A stretch of 13,397 bases of DNA. Origin: an uncultured Ilumatobacter sp. (GTDB lineage: Bacteria; Actinomycetota; Acidimicrobiia; Acidimicrobiales; Ilumatobacteraceae). The position numbers and the translations under genes are program-made. Below, piece after piece: positions 6,101-13,397 of the stretch. The stretch spans positions 1 to 13,397 of the forward strand of contig CALCXK010000096.1 of assembly GCA_937905835.1 (NCBI GenBank). The letters run 5' to 3'. The stretch's first letter is position 1; each line of letters begins with the position of its first letter. The notes under the pieces are model-generated. The model searched no databases, was not told the DNA's origin, and worked only from the letters and a program-made list of their open reading frames with translations.

Positions 6101-7104
6101 GGCCGCGTTGACGACGCCCGGGGCGGGCCAGCACCGGGGCCGGTTGCGGTGAACTCACCGTTGAGGCAGCGGCTGATATACGGGTACTCGTCGGTGATGA
6201 CGTAGGCGTAGGTGCCGTCGATCTCGGTGCCGTTGCACTCGTCCAAGTACAGGTTGTCGCCATCGTTACCGTCGCGATAGAGCCAATCAGAGGCGTACGT
6301 GCCGTCCGCCGTGGTTCCCTCGACGTCCACAGCCTCGCCGCCGAGTGCCATCGAGCCGACGCAATCGGTGCCGGAGCGAGCGTCGGCCGACAACGAGTAG
6401 CTCGGCGAGTAAGCGCCCGACTTCGAGTAGTACATCAGAAAGCCGTCAGCTGCGAAGCCGGCGTGCACGAGGTCGTCGTCGGCCGAGTAGGCGTTGACCA
6501 GCATCTCAGAAATGCCGTGATAGTGGTATTCGCCGGTCGGCTGGACGTGGGCGTTGTTGAAGTCGAGGCCAAGGTCGTAGATGTCCTGCAGTGCCTCGAC
6601 ACGGAACGTCTCGCCTGATTCGCAGGTGACGGTTTCAGCTGTGGCCGGTTCGAACTTCACACCGTTGACTGCCACGCCGGGTGTCATTGCATTCGTTGCA
6701 CGCCCGACGTACACCGGGTCGGCGGGATACTCGTAGGAGACATTCTGCGCGGAGATCGTGTTTGGGTTGCCGGGGTTCGGAAACTCGCCGACTTCATGAT
6801 CGGGCAGCGCGTTCGACACGATCGTGCGAACGCCGTCAGCAACCGTCACCGTCGTCATCGTGCCGAACTCTTCGTCGGCCAGCGCATACGAACCGGTGTA
6901 GTCGGCGTCCGGGTCGCCGGTCGTCGCTGCAGGTGCTTCCGTGTCAGCAACTTCGGCTTTGGCCGGTGCGGTGGTGTTGTTTTCAGTGGTGCCGTTTGCG
7001 GCTGGTTCGCCCGAGCCACAGGCTGCAAACGCGAGCGCGGCCACGATGGAAAGAGCGAGGACGGGATGCCGACGGGCGATTGTTGCTTTCATACGCACCA
7101 CCAT
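6097..7104 (-). CDS. YHYH domain lipoprotein
   Basis: A secreted, lipid-anchored protein of 335 residues from this start. A basic N-region (Arg-Arg-His), a hydrophobic stretch VLALSIVAALAF and the lipobox Ala-Ala-Cys (Cys29) form a type II signal peptide. A Thr/Ala/Asn-rich linker follows (about 30-65), then a globular domain with the YHYH signature at about 193-196 in GEYHYHG and later HAGFAADGFLMYYSKSG and YLDECNGTEIDGTYAYVITDEYPYISRC segments. YHYH proteins are widespread and have no established function; the His-rich motif suggests metal binding. ATG 7104 has GGGGGA 8 bases before it; ATG 7092 (MKATIARR) is a close alternative. It is read toward trpB but is probably a separate unit. Confidence 0.85.
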   Translation of the reverse strand: MVVRMKATIARRHPVLALSIVAALAFAACGSGEPAANGTTENNTTAPAKAEVADTEAPAATTGDPDADYTGSYALADEEFGTMTTVTVADGVRTIVSNALPDHEVGEFPNPGNPNTISAQNVSYEYPADPVYVGRATNAMTPGVAVNGVKFEPATAETVTCESGETFRVEALQDIYDLGLDFNNAHVQPTGEYHYHGISEMLVNAYSADDDLVHAGFAADGFLMYYSKSGAYSPSYSLSADARSGTDCVGSMALGGEAVDVEGTTADGTYASDWLYRDGNDGDNLYLDECNGTEIDGTYAYVITDEYPYISRCLNGEFTATGPGAGPPRASSTRP

Positions 7105-7394
7105 GCCAGCTATCCCCCGAGCACTCCGCGCGAACCGACAAGGTCCGTTCAAGAAACACTGGCCGCTCGTCTCGATAGCCGAGACACACCTATCGAGCCA
7201 CACCATCGGTATATGTCGCTGCGCCCGGCACAGCGTGGTCTCTCACATCCGCTGCGGAGCGACCACCAAGCGAAGGACGCCGTCGACTGCATACGGGTGA
7301 GAGCAACGACGCCGTGTCGACGACCAGGAAGTACGCTCGGCGACTGTCCCTGGTCACTCGACACCCACTACCTGAAACACAACTTGGAGACGAC
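7105..7394. other. Divergent intergenic region, nothing assigned
   Basis: The 290 bases between the divergent YHYH and DUF808 genes must hold both promoters, but I see no convincing -35/-10 pair, no clear hairpin and no RNA gene. Open frames crossing it have Arg/Ser-rich translations typical of non-coding GC-rich DNA. Confidence 0.5.
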
Positions 7395-8342
7395 ATGGCT
7401 GGCGGACTTGCCGGATTACTCGATGACATTGCGGCGCTCGCGAAAGTTGCCGCTGCGTCAATCGACGACGTCAGTGCAGCAGCTGCACGCGCCAGCGCGA
7501 AGGCTGCTGGCGTGGTGGTCGACGACACCGCAGTCACCCCGGCCTATGTCCGCGGGCTCGCTGCCGAGCGTGAGCTGCCAATTATCAAACGCATCGCCAT
7601 TGGCTCGCTCCGCAACAAGCTGCTGCTGATCCTGCCGCTCGCATTGATCCTCAGCGCGATCGCTCCGACACTGGTCGAGGTCATCCTGATGCTCGGCGGT
7701 ACGTACCTCTGCTTCGAAGGTGCGGAGAAGATCTACCACCGGCTCACACACGACGCCACCCACGCCATCCCAGCGGTGATGAAGGGCCCTGAGGCAGAAG
7801 CAGAAATCGTCAAGGGCGCCGTCCGGACCGACCTCATCCTGTCGGCCGAAATCATGGTCATCTCGCTGAAGGAAGTGATCGACGAGCCGATCGTCCAGCG
7901 CGCCATCATCCTCGTGGTCGTCGCCGTGATTATCACGGTCATCGTCTACGGCGTGGTCGCCCTCATCGTCAAGATGGACGACATTGGCTTGAAGCTCGCT
8001 GGGCAAAGATCCGACAACTCACAGAAGCTGGGCCGAGCAATGGTCACCGGCATGCCGAAGCTGCTGACGGCGCTCACGGTCGTTGGTACCGCCGCCATGC
8101 TCTGGGTCGGTGGCCACATTTTGCTCATCGGCACGAAAGAAGTCGGCTGGCACGGCCCCTACGACTTCGTGCACGACCTGGAGAAGCAGGTCGAAGGCGT
8201 CGGCGGCATCGGCGGATTACTCGCCTGGCTGATCAACACCGGCATTTCGGCGATCATCGGCCTCGCCGTTGGCGCCGTCGTCGTGGCAGTCGTCTCTCGC
8301 TTCCACCGCTCACCAGACGGCGAAGTTTCAGTTGGGGTCTGA
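7395..8342 (+). CDS. DUF808 (YedI-like) membrane protein
   Basis: A 315-residue inner-membrane protein of the DUF808 family. The N-terminus MAGGLAGLLDDIAALAKVAA and the segments SIDDVSAAAARASAKAAGVVVDDTAVTP and LPIIKRIAIGSLRNKLLLILPLAL are typical of it. Membrane segments are seen at about residues 75-90, 92-107, 169-193, 221-246 and 272-300. The family has no firmly known function. The frame is open from 7314, but ATG 7395 begins the conserved N-terminus and has GGAG 6 bases before it. The final codons (VSVGV, TGA) lie in a 33-base palindrome shared with the convergent SRPBCC gene; the two coding regions overlap by 15 bases, so the original C-terminus may have been changed when that palindrome arose. 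Confidence 0.9.
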   Translation: MAGGLAGLLDDIAALAKVAAASIDDVSAAAARASAKAAGVVVDDTAVTPAYVRGLAAERELPIIKRIAIGSLRNKLLLILPLALILSAIAPTLVEVILMLGGTYLCFEGAEKIYHRLTHDATHAIPAVMKGPEAEAEIVKGAVRTDLILSAEIMVISLKEVIDEPIVQRAIILVVVAVIITVIVYGVVALIVKMDDIGLKLAGQRSDNSQKLGRAMVTGMPKLLTALTVVGTAAMLWVGGHILLIGTKEVGWHGPYDFVHDLEKQVEGVGGIGGLLAWLINTGISAIIGLAVGAVVVAVVSRFHRSPDGEVSVGV

Positions 8343-8356
8343 CCCCAACTGAAACT
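8324..8356. terminator. Perfect 33-base palindrome, likely bidirectional terminator or inserted element
   Basis: Arms AGTTTCAGTTGGGGTC (8324-8339) and GACCCCAACTGAAACT (8341-8356) pair over all 16 bases around a single T. It lies at the convergent ends of the DUF808 and SRPBCC genes and contains both stop codons. The symmetric position suits a two-way terminator, although no T-run follows. The perfect arms also fit a small palindromic repeat that was inserted recently. Confidence 0.65.
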
Positions 8357-8825
8357 GGCTGGCGGCCGAGCTTTCGAGTGCTGCGGCCAGACGTTCCAGC
8401 GTGGCTTCCATTCCGGCTCGGTTGTGTGTCAGGCGATCTGCCACGCCGGAGATCGACTCGCTCCGAGCCATGGATGCTTCGGGTCGCAGGTCTTGGGCGT
8501 ACTCGGTGACCCGGCAACCTGTATCGGTCGGCTCGATGGCGTATCCCCACTTGGCGAACACGAAGTCACGGGAACTGCAGTCGAAGAAGAAGCGCTCGCC
8601 CGGCACCAGTTCGACGATCGTGGCCATGATGCTCCACTCCTTCTCGCCGTTCTGATTGTGCCCGGTGTATTGCGCCCCGACCTCGGCGTGGTCGAAGCCC
8701 TCGTTCCATTCGGCGCGGCGCGTCTCGGGCGACCATTCGCCCATGCGGGTGATGTCGGTGATCGCGGCGAAGACCGCTTCGGGCGATGCAGCGATGTCGC
8801 GGAACACTTCGATGTCAGGAGTCAT
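8328..8825 (-). CDS. SRPBCC (polyketide cyclase/dehydrase-like) family protein
   Basis: A 165-residue protein with the START/SRPBCC hydrophobic-cavity fold pattern: an N-terminal strand IEVFRDIAASPEAVFAAITDITRMGEWSPETRRAEW, then YTGHNQNGEKEWSIMATIVELVPGERFFFDC, a later strand GCRVTEYAQDL, and a long C-terminal helix GMEATLERLAAALES. Such proteins bind lipids or aromatic ligands, and some act in polyketide or xenobiotic metabolism; the ligand is not evident. The frame is open far upstream, but homology begins at ATG 8825. That ATG has no ribosome site, but TACGGT lies 6 bases before it, suggesting a leaderless mRNA. The last residues FQLGSDPN come from the shared palindrome and probably are not ancestral. 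Confidence 0.85.
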   Translation of the reverse strand: MTPDIEVFRDIAASPEAVFAAITDITRMGEWSPETRRAEWNEGFDHAEVGAQYTGHNQNGEKEWSIMATIVELVPGERFFFDCSSRDFVFAKWGYAIEPTDTGCRVTEYAQDLRPEASMARSESISGVADRLTHNRAGMEATLERLAAALESSAASQFQLGSDPN

Positions 8826-8831
8826 GTCGCG

Positions 8832-8837
8832 ACCGTA
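8832..8837 (-). promoter_or_regulatory. Candidate -10 of a leaderless SRPBCC mRNA
   Basis: Read leftward the hexamer is TACGGT, which fits TANNNT, and is 6 bases from the ATG at 8825. No Shine-Dalgarno site precedes that start. The -35 is not clear. Confidence 0.35.
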
Positions 8838-8976
8838 GGCGACCACAGTGCTCCTGCTGCGAACTACAAGCCACATCGACATCATCGGGCCTTTTCCCGG
8901 TTCTCTCGCAAGCTGATCACCGCTGCCCGCTGTGCCATGTTGCTGTGGTTCGTTCCGGGACGCGAGACTTCGACCC

Positions 8977-9723
8977 ATGACCGAACCTGTGAACAACCTG
9001 GTACTACGGAGTGATGTCGACGGGCTGGCCACACTCACGTTGAACCGCCCGGACAAGCTGAATGCCCTCTCACCGGCGTCGTTCATCGCGCTACGCGCAC
9101 ACATCGACGCGATCGCGGTCGACGACTCGGTCGGGTGCGTCGTGCTGACAGGCGCCGGTCGCGCGTTCTGCGCTGGCCATGACCTCGCCTCAATTGCCTC
9201 GGAAGAGAAAGCGCCCAGCCGGCACTTCGAGACCGAGACGATCGACGCACTCGAAGCACTGCCCCAACCGACCATCGCCCGGATCAACGGCCACTGCTAC
9301 ACCGGCGGCCTCGAATTGGCGTTGGGCTGTGATCTGTTGATCGCTGGCGAATCGGCCAAGCTCGGCGACACCCACGGCCAATGGGGCCTCGTTCCCATCT
9401 GGGGGATGTCGGTGCGGCTTCCCGAACGCGTCGGCCGGTCGACCGCGAAGGAACTGATGTTCACCAGCCGTCGCGTCTCGGGCACCGACGCCGCGTCGAT
9501 TGGACTGGTTGACCGTTGCGTCGCGGACGATCTGTTGGACGACACCGTCGCAGCGCTTGCCGCCGAAGTCCTCGCCAACTCACGAGGCACGAACCGCATC
9601 GTCAAGCAACTCATCGATGATCACGCACAACGCAGCCGCGTCGACGCACTCCTGCATGAGCGGGCCCTGCCGCACGGCGTTCCCGACGACATGCAGCAAC
9701 GCCTCCGCGCAGGCGGCCGATAA
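8977..9723 (+). CDS. Enoyl-CoA hydratase/isomerase (crotonase) family protein
   Basis: A 248-residue crotonase-fold protein. The opening strand ATLTLNRPDKLNALS, the first oxyanion-hole segment RAFCAGHDL (62-70) and the second GHCYTGGLELALGCD (105-119) are all present and bind the acyl-CoA thioester. Glu113 corresponds to the first catalytic Glu of rat hydratase (Glu144). The position of the second (Glu164) is His133, in GDTHGQWGLVPIWG, where classic hydratases have GQPE. The reaction is therefore uncertain: hydration may be weak, and isomerase, hydrolase or other crotonase chemistry is possible. ATG 8977 is chosen because homology begins there; no strong ribosome site is seen. The pncA gene follows 70 bases later on the same strand without an obvious link in function. 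Confidence 0.88.
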   Translation: MTEPVNNLVLRSDVDGLATLTLNRPDKLNALSPASFIALRAHIDAIAVDDSVGCVVLTGAGRAFCAGHDLASIASEEKAPSRHFETETIDALEALPQPTIARINGHCYTGGLELALGCDLLIAGESAKLGDTHGQWGLVPIWGMSVRLPERVGRSTAKELMFTSRRVSGTDAASIGLVDRCVADDLLDDTVAALAAEVLANSRGTNRIVKQLIDDHAQRSRVDALLHERALPHGVPDDMQQRLRAGGR

Positions 9724-9781
9724 TTGGTGGAGCGAGCATCTTCGCCGCGCACTGCAGCGCTGGTCCAGAGGTGCTCGAACG

Positions 9782-9787
9782 TATGCT
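9782..9787 (+). promoter_or_regulatory. Candidate -10 of a leaderless pncA mRNA
   Basis: TATGCT fits TANNNT and ends 6 bases before the GTG start at 9794. There is no Shine-Dalgarno site before that GTG. A promoter here would start the pncA-pncB-guaD transcript at the start codon. No good -35 is evident. Confidence 0.4.
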
Positions 9788-9793
9788 CGGGCT

Positions 9794-10405
9794 GTGAGCG
9801 CAACTGAGTACGACGCATCGACCGCCTTGATCGTGGTCGACATGCAAAACGACTTCGGCCACCCCGACGGAACACTGTTCGTCGAAGGCGGCGATCAGCT
9901 CGTCGAGCCGATCAACAACGAGATCTCCGGAGCCGCCCAAGCGGGCGCGGTCATCGTCGTCACACAGGACTGGCACCCGCCCACGACACCCCACTTCATC
10001 GACGACGGCGGCGTCTGGCCGACCCACTGCGTTGCCGGCACCTGGGGTGCTGAACTGATCGACGGCCTTGACCCCGACTCGCGAGCCAGTGCAGTCATCC
10101 GCAAGGGCACCAAGGGCGAGGATGGCTACTCGGCGTTCTCCATGCGCCAGCCCGGCGGCGACGTCGACATCCCGACCGGCCTCGCCGGCTTGCTGCGTGA
10201 GCGCGGCATCAAGCGTGTTGTTGTGTGCGGTATCGCCACCGACGTCTGCGTCTCGGCCACAGCGCTGAGCGCCACGAAGGCAGGTTTCGACACGACCGTG
10301 CTCTGGGGTGCGACCCGGCCGGTGCACGCCGACAGCGCGACCACCGCTCAGGTACTCGACGGGTTCACCGACGCAGCCGTCACCGTCATCGGACGATCAG
10401 CATGA
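9794..10405 (+). CDS. pncA: Nicotinamidase
   Basis: A 203-residue cysteine hydrolase that converts nicotinamide to nicotinate and ammonia in NAD salvage. The catalytic triad is visible: Asp16 (VVDMQNDF), Lys104 (IRKGT) and Cys152 (GIATDVCV). The metal ligands Asp59 and His61 (QDWHP) and His78 (WPTHC) match those of known nicotinamidases. The cis-peptide-type GIAT segment precedes the Cys. GTG 9794 is chosen because the conserved sequence begins within ten residues of it and upstream sequence is unrelated to the family. Its TGA overlaps the pncB ATG (ATGA), which couples the two consecutive salvage steps. Enzymes of this type are also what activates pyrazinamide. Confidence 0.96.
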   Translation: MSATEYDASTALIVVDMQNDFGHPDGTLFVEGGDQLVEPINNEISGAAQAGAVIVVTQDWHPPTTPHFIDDGGVWPTHCVAGTWGAELIDGLDPDSRASAVIRKGTKGEDGYSAFSMRQPGGDVDIPTGLAGLLRERGIKRVVVCGIATDVCVSATALSATKAGFDTTVLWGATRPVHADSATTAQVLDGFTDAAVTVIGRSA

Positions 10406-11973
10406 GCACCGAGCCGCTCGCAACCACGATCACGAATCGATGGACGGCCACACGCGGGCCGCTGTTCACCGACATGTACGAGCTGACAATGGCACAGGTC
10501 TATGTCACCCAGGGCATCTCGGAGCAGCGCGCCCAGTTCGACTACTTCTTTCGGTCGACCCCGGATTACGGCACCCACCAGGCCGGCTTCGGCGTCTTGG
10601 CTGGACTCGACCCGTTCCTTTCCTGGATCAGCGACCTCAAGATCACCGCAGCTCACATCGAAGCACTTGCGGCCATGACCGCGCCGACTGGCACCCCGAT
10701 TTTCGGTGCTGAGTTCCTCGAATGGCTCGCCGCACCCGGCCGCTTCGACGACATCGAGGTCCGGTCGATCGCAGAAGGTCGCGTCGTCCATCCGCACGTC
10801 CCGATCGTGACCGTGACTGGGCCGCTTGCTGTGTGCCAACTGCTCGAAACGTCGCTCCTCAATCACTTCAACTATCCGACGCTCATTGCCACGAAGGCGG
10901 CACGTGTCGTGCACAGTGCTCGTGGCGGAAGCGTCCTCGAATTCGGGATGCGCCGCGGGCCATCGACCGGCGTCAACGAGGGAATTCGTGCCGCGCTGAT
11001 CGGCGGATGCGTCTCGACCTCCAACGTCGAAGCAGCAATCGCCCTCGGGAAGCAGCCAATCGGCACACACTCCCACGCACTCGTCCAGGCGTACATGGCA
11101 CTCGGTGACGGAGAGATCGGCGCGTTCCGCGCTATGGCCGCCACCGCCCCCGACGAGTGCATCTTGCTCGTCGACACCGTCAACACGCTCGGCTCCGGCG
11201 TGCCAAATGCGATCACCGTTTTCGACGAACTGCGCGCCGGCGGCCACGAGCCCGTCGGTGTCCGCCTCGACTCCGGTGACCTTGCCTACCTTGCAGTGCA
11301 AACAGCGCAGCTCCTCGACGCAGCCGGCTATCCGGACCTGTCGATCGTGCTGTCGAGCGACCTCGACGAGCTGAACATCTGGCAGATCCTGACGCAGATC
11401 GCTGACGATGCCGAGTTACTCGGGATCGATGCCGTCAGTATCAATAAGCGCCTTGTGTATGGCGTCGGTACTCGGCTGATCACCTCTCACGGGTCGGGCG
11501 CGCTGAACGGCGTCTTCAAGCTCGTCGGCATCGAGAATCGCGATGGCACCTGGACGCCAGCGATCAAGATTTCCGAGGATCCCGGCAAGATCCCGCTCCC
11601 CGGCCGCAAGGCCGTCTGGCGTCTGTACGACCAACGCGGCGCAGCCGTTGTCGATCTGATCGGACTGGCCGACGAGGAGCCGCTGGCAGACGCGGTCACC
11701 GTTGTCCACCACCCGAGCCATGACGGCATCACCCAGGTGATTCGTCGGGCCGACATCTCCCACATTGAGTTGCTGCACGACACGGTGTTGAGTAGCGACA
11801 TCGTTACTCCGCCAGCGCACTCGATCGACGAACTCGCGGAGCGGTGCCGAATCGACATCGACCGGTTGGACATCGGCGTGCGCCGTCTGGTCAACCCGCA
11901 CCGATACCACGTCAGTTTGACGAGCAAGTTGTACGAGCTACGCAAGACGCTCGTCGCCGACGCACAGGTCTGA
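10402..11973 (+). CDS. pncB: Nicotinate phosphoribosyltransferase
   Basis: A 523-residue enzyme that joins nicotinate to PRPP, giving nicotinate mononucleotide and pyrophosphate, with ATP hydrolysis. Family segments appear in order: GPLFTDMYELTMAQVY near residue 15, FDYFFR, SLLNHFNYPTLIATKAARV, EFGMRRGPSTG, the active-site loop GTHSH at 221-225 (His225 is the likely phosphorylated His of the GTxxH motif), DTVNTLGSGVPNA, and the PRPP-site motif GVRLDSGDL at 286-294. It is longer than the roughly 430-450 residues common in bacterial enzymes; the extra length is in the C-terminal part. Starting at ATG 10402, it overlaps pncA by four bases and directly uses its product. guaD follows after 6 bases. 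Confidence 0.96.
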   Translation: MSTEPLATTITNRWTATRGPLFTDMYELTMAQVYVTQGISEQRAQFDYFFRSTPDYGTHQAGFGVLAGLDPFLSWISDLKITAAHIEALAAMTAPTGTPIFGAEFLEWLAAPGRFDDIEVRSIAEGRVVHPHVPIVTVTGPLAVCQLLETSLLNHFNYPTLIATKAARVVHSARGGSVLEFGMRRGPSTGVNEGIRAALIGGCVSTSNVEAAIALGKQPIGTHSHALVQAYMALGDGEIGAFRAMAATAPDECILLVDTVNTLGSGVPNAITVFDELRAGGHEPVGVRLDSGDLAYLAVQTAQLLDAAGYPDLSIVLSSDLDELNIWQILTQIADDAELLGIDAVSINKRLVYGVGTRLITSHGSGALNGVFKLVGIENRDGTWTPAIKISEDPGKIPLPGRKAVWRLYDQRGAAVVDLIGLADEEPLADAVTVVHHPSHDGITQVIRRADISHIELLHDTVLSSDIVTPPAHSIDELAERCRIDIDRLDIGVRRLVNPHRYHVSLTSKLYELRKTLVADAQV

Positions 11974-11979
11974 CCAGCA

Positions 11980-13314
11980 GTGCGTAGCTCGATCAACGTC
12001 CGCGCCCGGGTGATGCACACCCCCGAACGCAACCGGCTAACCGTCCTCGACGACGTGATCATCACCGTCGACGATGGCGGGACCATCACTGCGATCGACC
12101 CGGCGCCCGCCGACACGTCGGGGCTGACCGTCGACCACGAACTCGGTCCTGACGTCGTGCTCCTTCCGGGCTTGATCGACACGCACCTCCATGCCCCGCA
12201 GTGGCAACAGCTTGGCACCGGGCTCGACCTGCCGCTCGAAGACTGGCTGTTCCAGCACACGTTCCCGCTCGAACAACGCTTGACAGACCCTGTCATCGCT
12301 GCCGAGGTGTGGCCGCACATGGTGGCGACTCTGCTCGCGCACGGCACCACAGCGGTCGCCTACTACGCGACGGTTTCCGTTGCGACAACGACGATGCTCG
12401 CTGCCACCTGCGCCGAGCTCGGTCAGCGCGCGTTCGTCGGAAGAGTCGCCATGGACCATCCGGAAGGCACACCCGACTGGTATCGCGATGCCAACGCTGC
12501 TGCCGGTATCGATGCATCGCGCAGGTCGATCGTCGAAATCCGTGCGATTGGCTCGCCGCTCGTCGAGCCAATCGTTACCCCGCGCTTTACGCCGGCGTGT
12601 ACCGATGACCTGCTCGCTGGCCTCGGTGCGCTTGCTGCCGAAACCAACACGATCATCCAGACGCACTGCTCCGAAAGCGACTGGGAACATGGTGCAGCCC
12701 TCGAACGCTTCGGGCACTCAGACACAGCGGCGCTCGACGGTTTCGAACTGATCAAGGACCACACCGTGCTCGCCCACGGCGACCATCTTGGCGACGACGA
12801 CTTCGAGCTCATCCGCAATGCAGGTGCCGGTGTCGCTCACTGCCCACTTTCGAACGCCTACTTCGGCAACGCGGTCTTCCCGGCGCGGCGTGCACTCGAC
12901 GCCGACGTGCGGGTCGGGTTGGGCTCGGACGTCGCTGGTGGTGCTCGACCCGGCTTGCTCCCCCAGTGCGCCGATGCCGTCACGGCGTCGCGGTATCTCG
13001 AAGACGGCGTCGACCCGCTGCAGCCGGCCGACGAACGTGGCACCCCCAACTCGCGAATCTCCATCGTTGAAGCATTCTGGATGGCGACGATGGGCGGCGC
13101 CGAATTGCTCGGCCTTCCGACCGGCGCGCTCGAAGTCGGTCGTCCGTTCGACGCCATCGCGGTCGACACCCGCCGGAACGGTTCGCCGCTGCAGGCCTGG
13201 CCCGGCTTGGACGATGACACCCGCACCTTCGAAAAGATCGTGCGCCTCGCGACACCCGCTGACATCACCGACGTGTGGGTCGCCGGCCGCCGCGTCGCCG
13301 GCTCGCGTCCCTGA
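11980..13314 (+). CDS. guaD: Guanine deaminase
   Basis: A 444-residue amidohydrolase that converts guanine to xanthine and ammonia. The metal site is complete: His69 and His71 (PGLIDTHLHAPQ), His229 (QTHCSES), His266 (LAHGDHL) and Asp317 (GLGSDVAGG). The sequence HAPQWQQLGTGLDLPLEDWLFQHTFPLE is characteristic of guanine deaminase among amidohydrolases, and PRFTPACTDDLL and HCPLSNAYFG also fit. The length is normal. GTG 11980 is 6 bases after the pncB stop, so the gene is in the same operon; no clear ribosome site precedes it. Its presence after pncAB joins purine-base and pyridine-base salvage in one transcript. A related chlorohydrolase/deaminase specificity is less likely. Confidence 0.93.
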   Translation: MRSSINVRARVMHTPERNRLTVLDDVIITVDDGGTITAIDPAPADTSGLTVDHELGPDVVLLPGLIDTHLHAPQWQQLGTGLDLPLEDWLFQHTFPLEQRLTDPVIAAEVWPHMVATLLAHGTTAVAYYATVSVATTTMLAATCAELGQRAFVGRVAMDHPEGTPDWYRDANAAAGIDASRRSIVEIRAIGSPLVEPIVTPRFTPACTDDLLAGLGALAAETNTIIQTHCSESDWEHGAALERFGHSDTAALDGFELIKDHTVLAHGDHLGDDDFELIRNAGAGVAHCPLSNAYFGNAVFPARRALDADVRVGLGSDVAGGARPGLLPQCADAVTASRYLEDGVDPLQPADERGTPNSRISIVEAFWMATMGGAELLGLPTGALEVGRPFDAIAVDTRRNGSPLQAWPGLDDDTRTFEKIVRLATPADITDVWVAGRRVAGSRP

Positions 13315-13332
13315 GGGCCGTCTTTCGCCCGA

Positions 13333-13360
13333 TCAGTGCAGGCCGGTCAGTGGAGGCCGG
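13333..13360. repeat. 14-bp tandem repeat at a gene end
   Basis: TCAGTGCAGGCCGG (13333-13346) and TCAGTGGAGGCCGG (13347-13360) are adjacent and differ at one base. Each begins, read leftward, as a TGA; the right one is the stop codon of the partial gene at the window edge. Confidence 0.8.
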
Positions 13361-13397
13361 GTGGCTGGATTTTGGCGAGGTATTCGGTGTCGGTCCG
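13347..13397 (-). CDS. C-terminal end of a leftward gene (partial)
   Basis: The last 16 codons and a TGA stop, reading RTDTEYLAKIQPPGLH, run off the right edge. The gene would converge with guaD, leaving 32 bases between them. The composition looks protein-like, but the piece is too short to name. Confidence 0.45.
   Translation of the reverse strand, partial: RTDTEYLAKIQPPGLH

Noticed and set aside
6796..7629. 277-codon rightward open frame crossing the YHYH and DUF808 starts
   Set aside because: It overlaps two real genes on different frames or strands and shows no protein-like pattern.
9611..10327. 238-codon leftward open frame opposite pncA
   Set aside because: Its translation lacks any domain and it mirrors the firmly identified pncA and the crotonase gene; long antisense frames are common in GC-rich coding DNA.
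10348..11301. 317-codon leftward open frame opposite pncB
   Set aside because: Antisense to a gene with full family motifs; its composition is Arg/Asp/Val-rich and shadow-like.

Overview
The window is high-GC DNA with dense, mostly intact metabolic genes on both strands, some GTG starts, and several genes that lack a Shine-Dalgarno site but have a TANNNT hexamer 6-7 bases before the start codon. This style, the GntR/HutC-type operator and the protein sequences point to an actinobacterium. A relative of the marine Acidimicrobiia (Ilumatobacter-like) is my best guess, but it rests on overall impression, not on a marker gene.

Left part (1-2041): a small redox/stress-looking unit. A CDGSH iron-sulfur protein and a YceI-family protein are read leftward. 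A MarR-family regulator is read rightward from a shared intergenic region with three TTGAC-type dyads that overlap a good leftward promoter. Just downstream, inside the 3' end of marR, lies an inverted, decayed second copy of the CDGSH gene with a stop codon and a 34-bp deletion between 7-bp repeats. A small unrecognised ORF with a strong ribosome binding site follows.

Middle (2042-6100): an MFS transporter that lacks its first membrane segment, then, convergent to it, a leftward trpB-trpA-gntR cluster. trpB and trpA overlap by ATGA, and the GntR/HutC regulator starts 11 bases after trpA. A perfect GTCTAGAC palindrome, identical to the core of the DasR/NagR-type operator, sits 43 bases before trpB. 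This suggests that the regulator controls its own operon and, with it, the last step of tryptophan synthesis.

Middle-right (6097-8825): a leftward lipoprotein with a YHYH domain, a rightward DUF808/YedI-like membrane protein, and a leftward SRPBCC protein. The last two end tail-to-tail inside a perfect 33-base palindrome that supplies both stop codons. The 290 bases between the YHYH and DUF808 genes (7105-7394) hold nothing I can assign.

Right part (8977-13397): a rightward crotonase-fold protein in which the second catalytic Glu is replaced by His, then a compact salvage cluster of nicotinamidase (pncA), nicotinate phosphoribosyltransferase (pncB, ATGA overlap) and guanine deaminase (6-base gap). 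Together they recycle nicotinamide to nicotinate mononucleotide and convert guanine to xanthine. The last bases hold the tail of a leftward gene. No RNA gene, CRISPR array or insertion sequence was seen.
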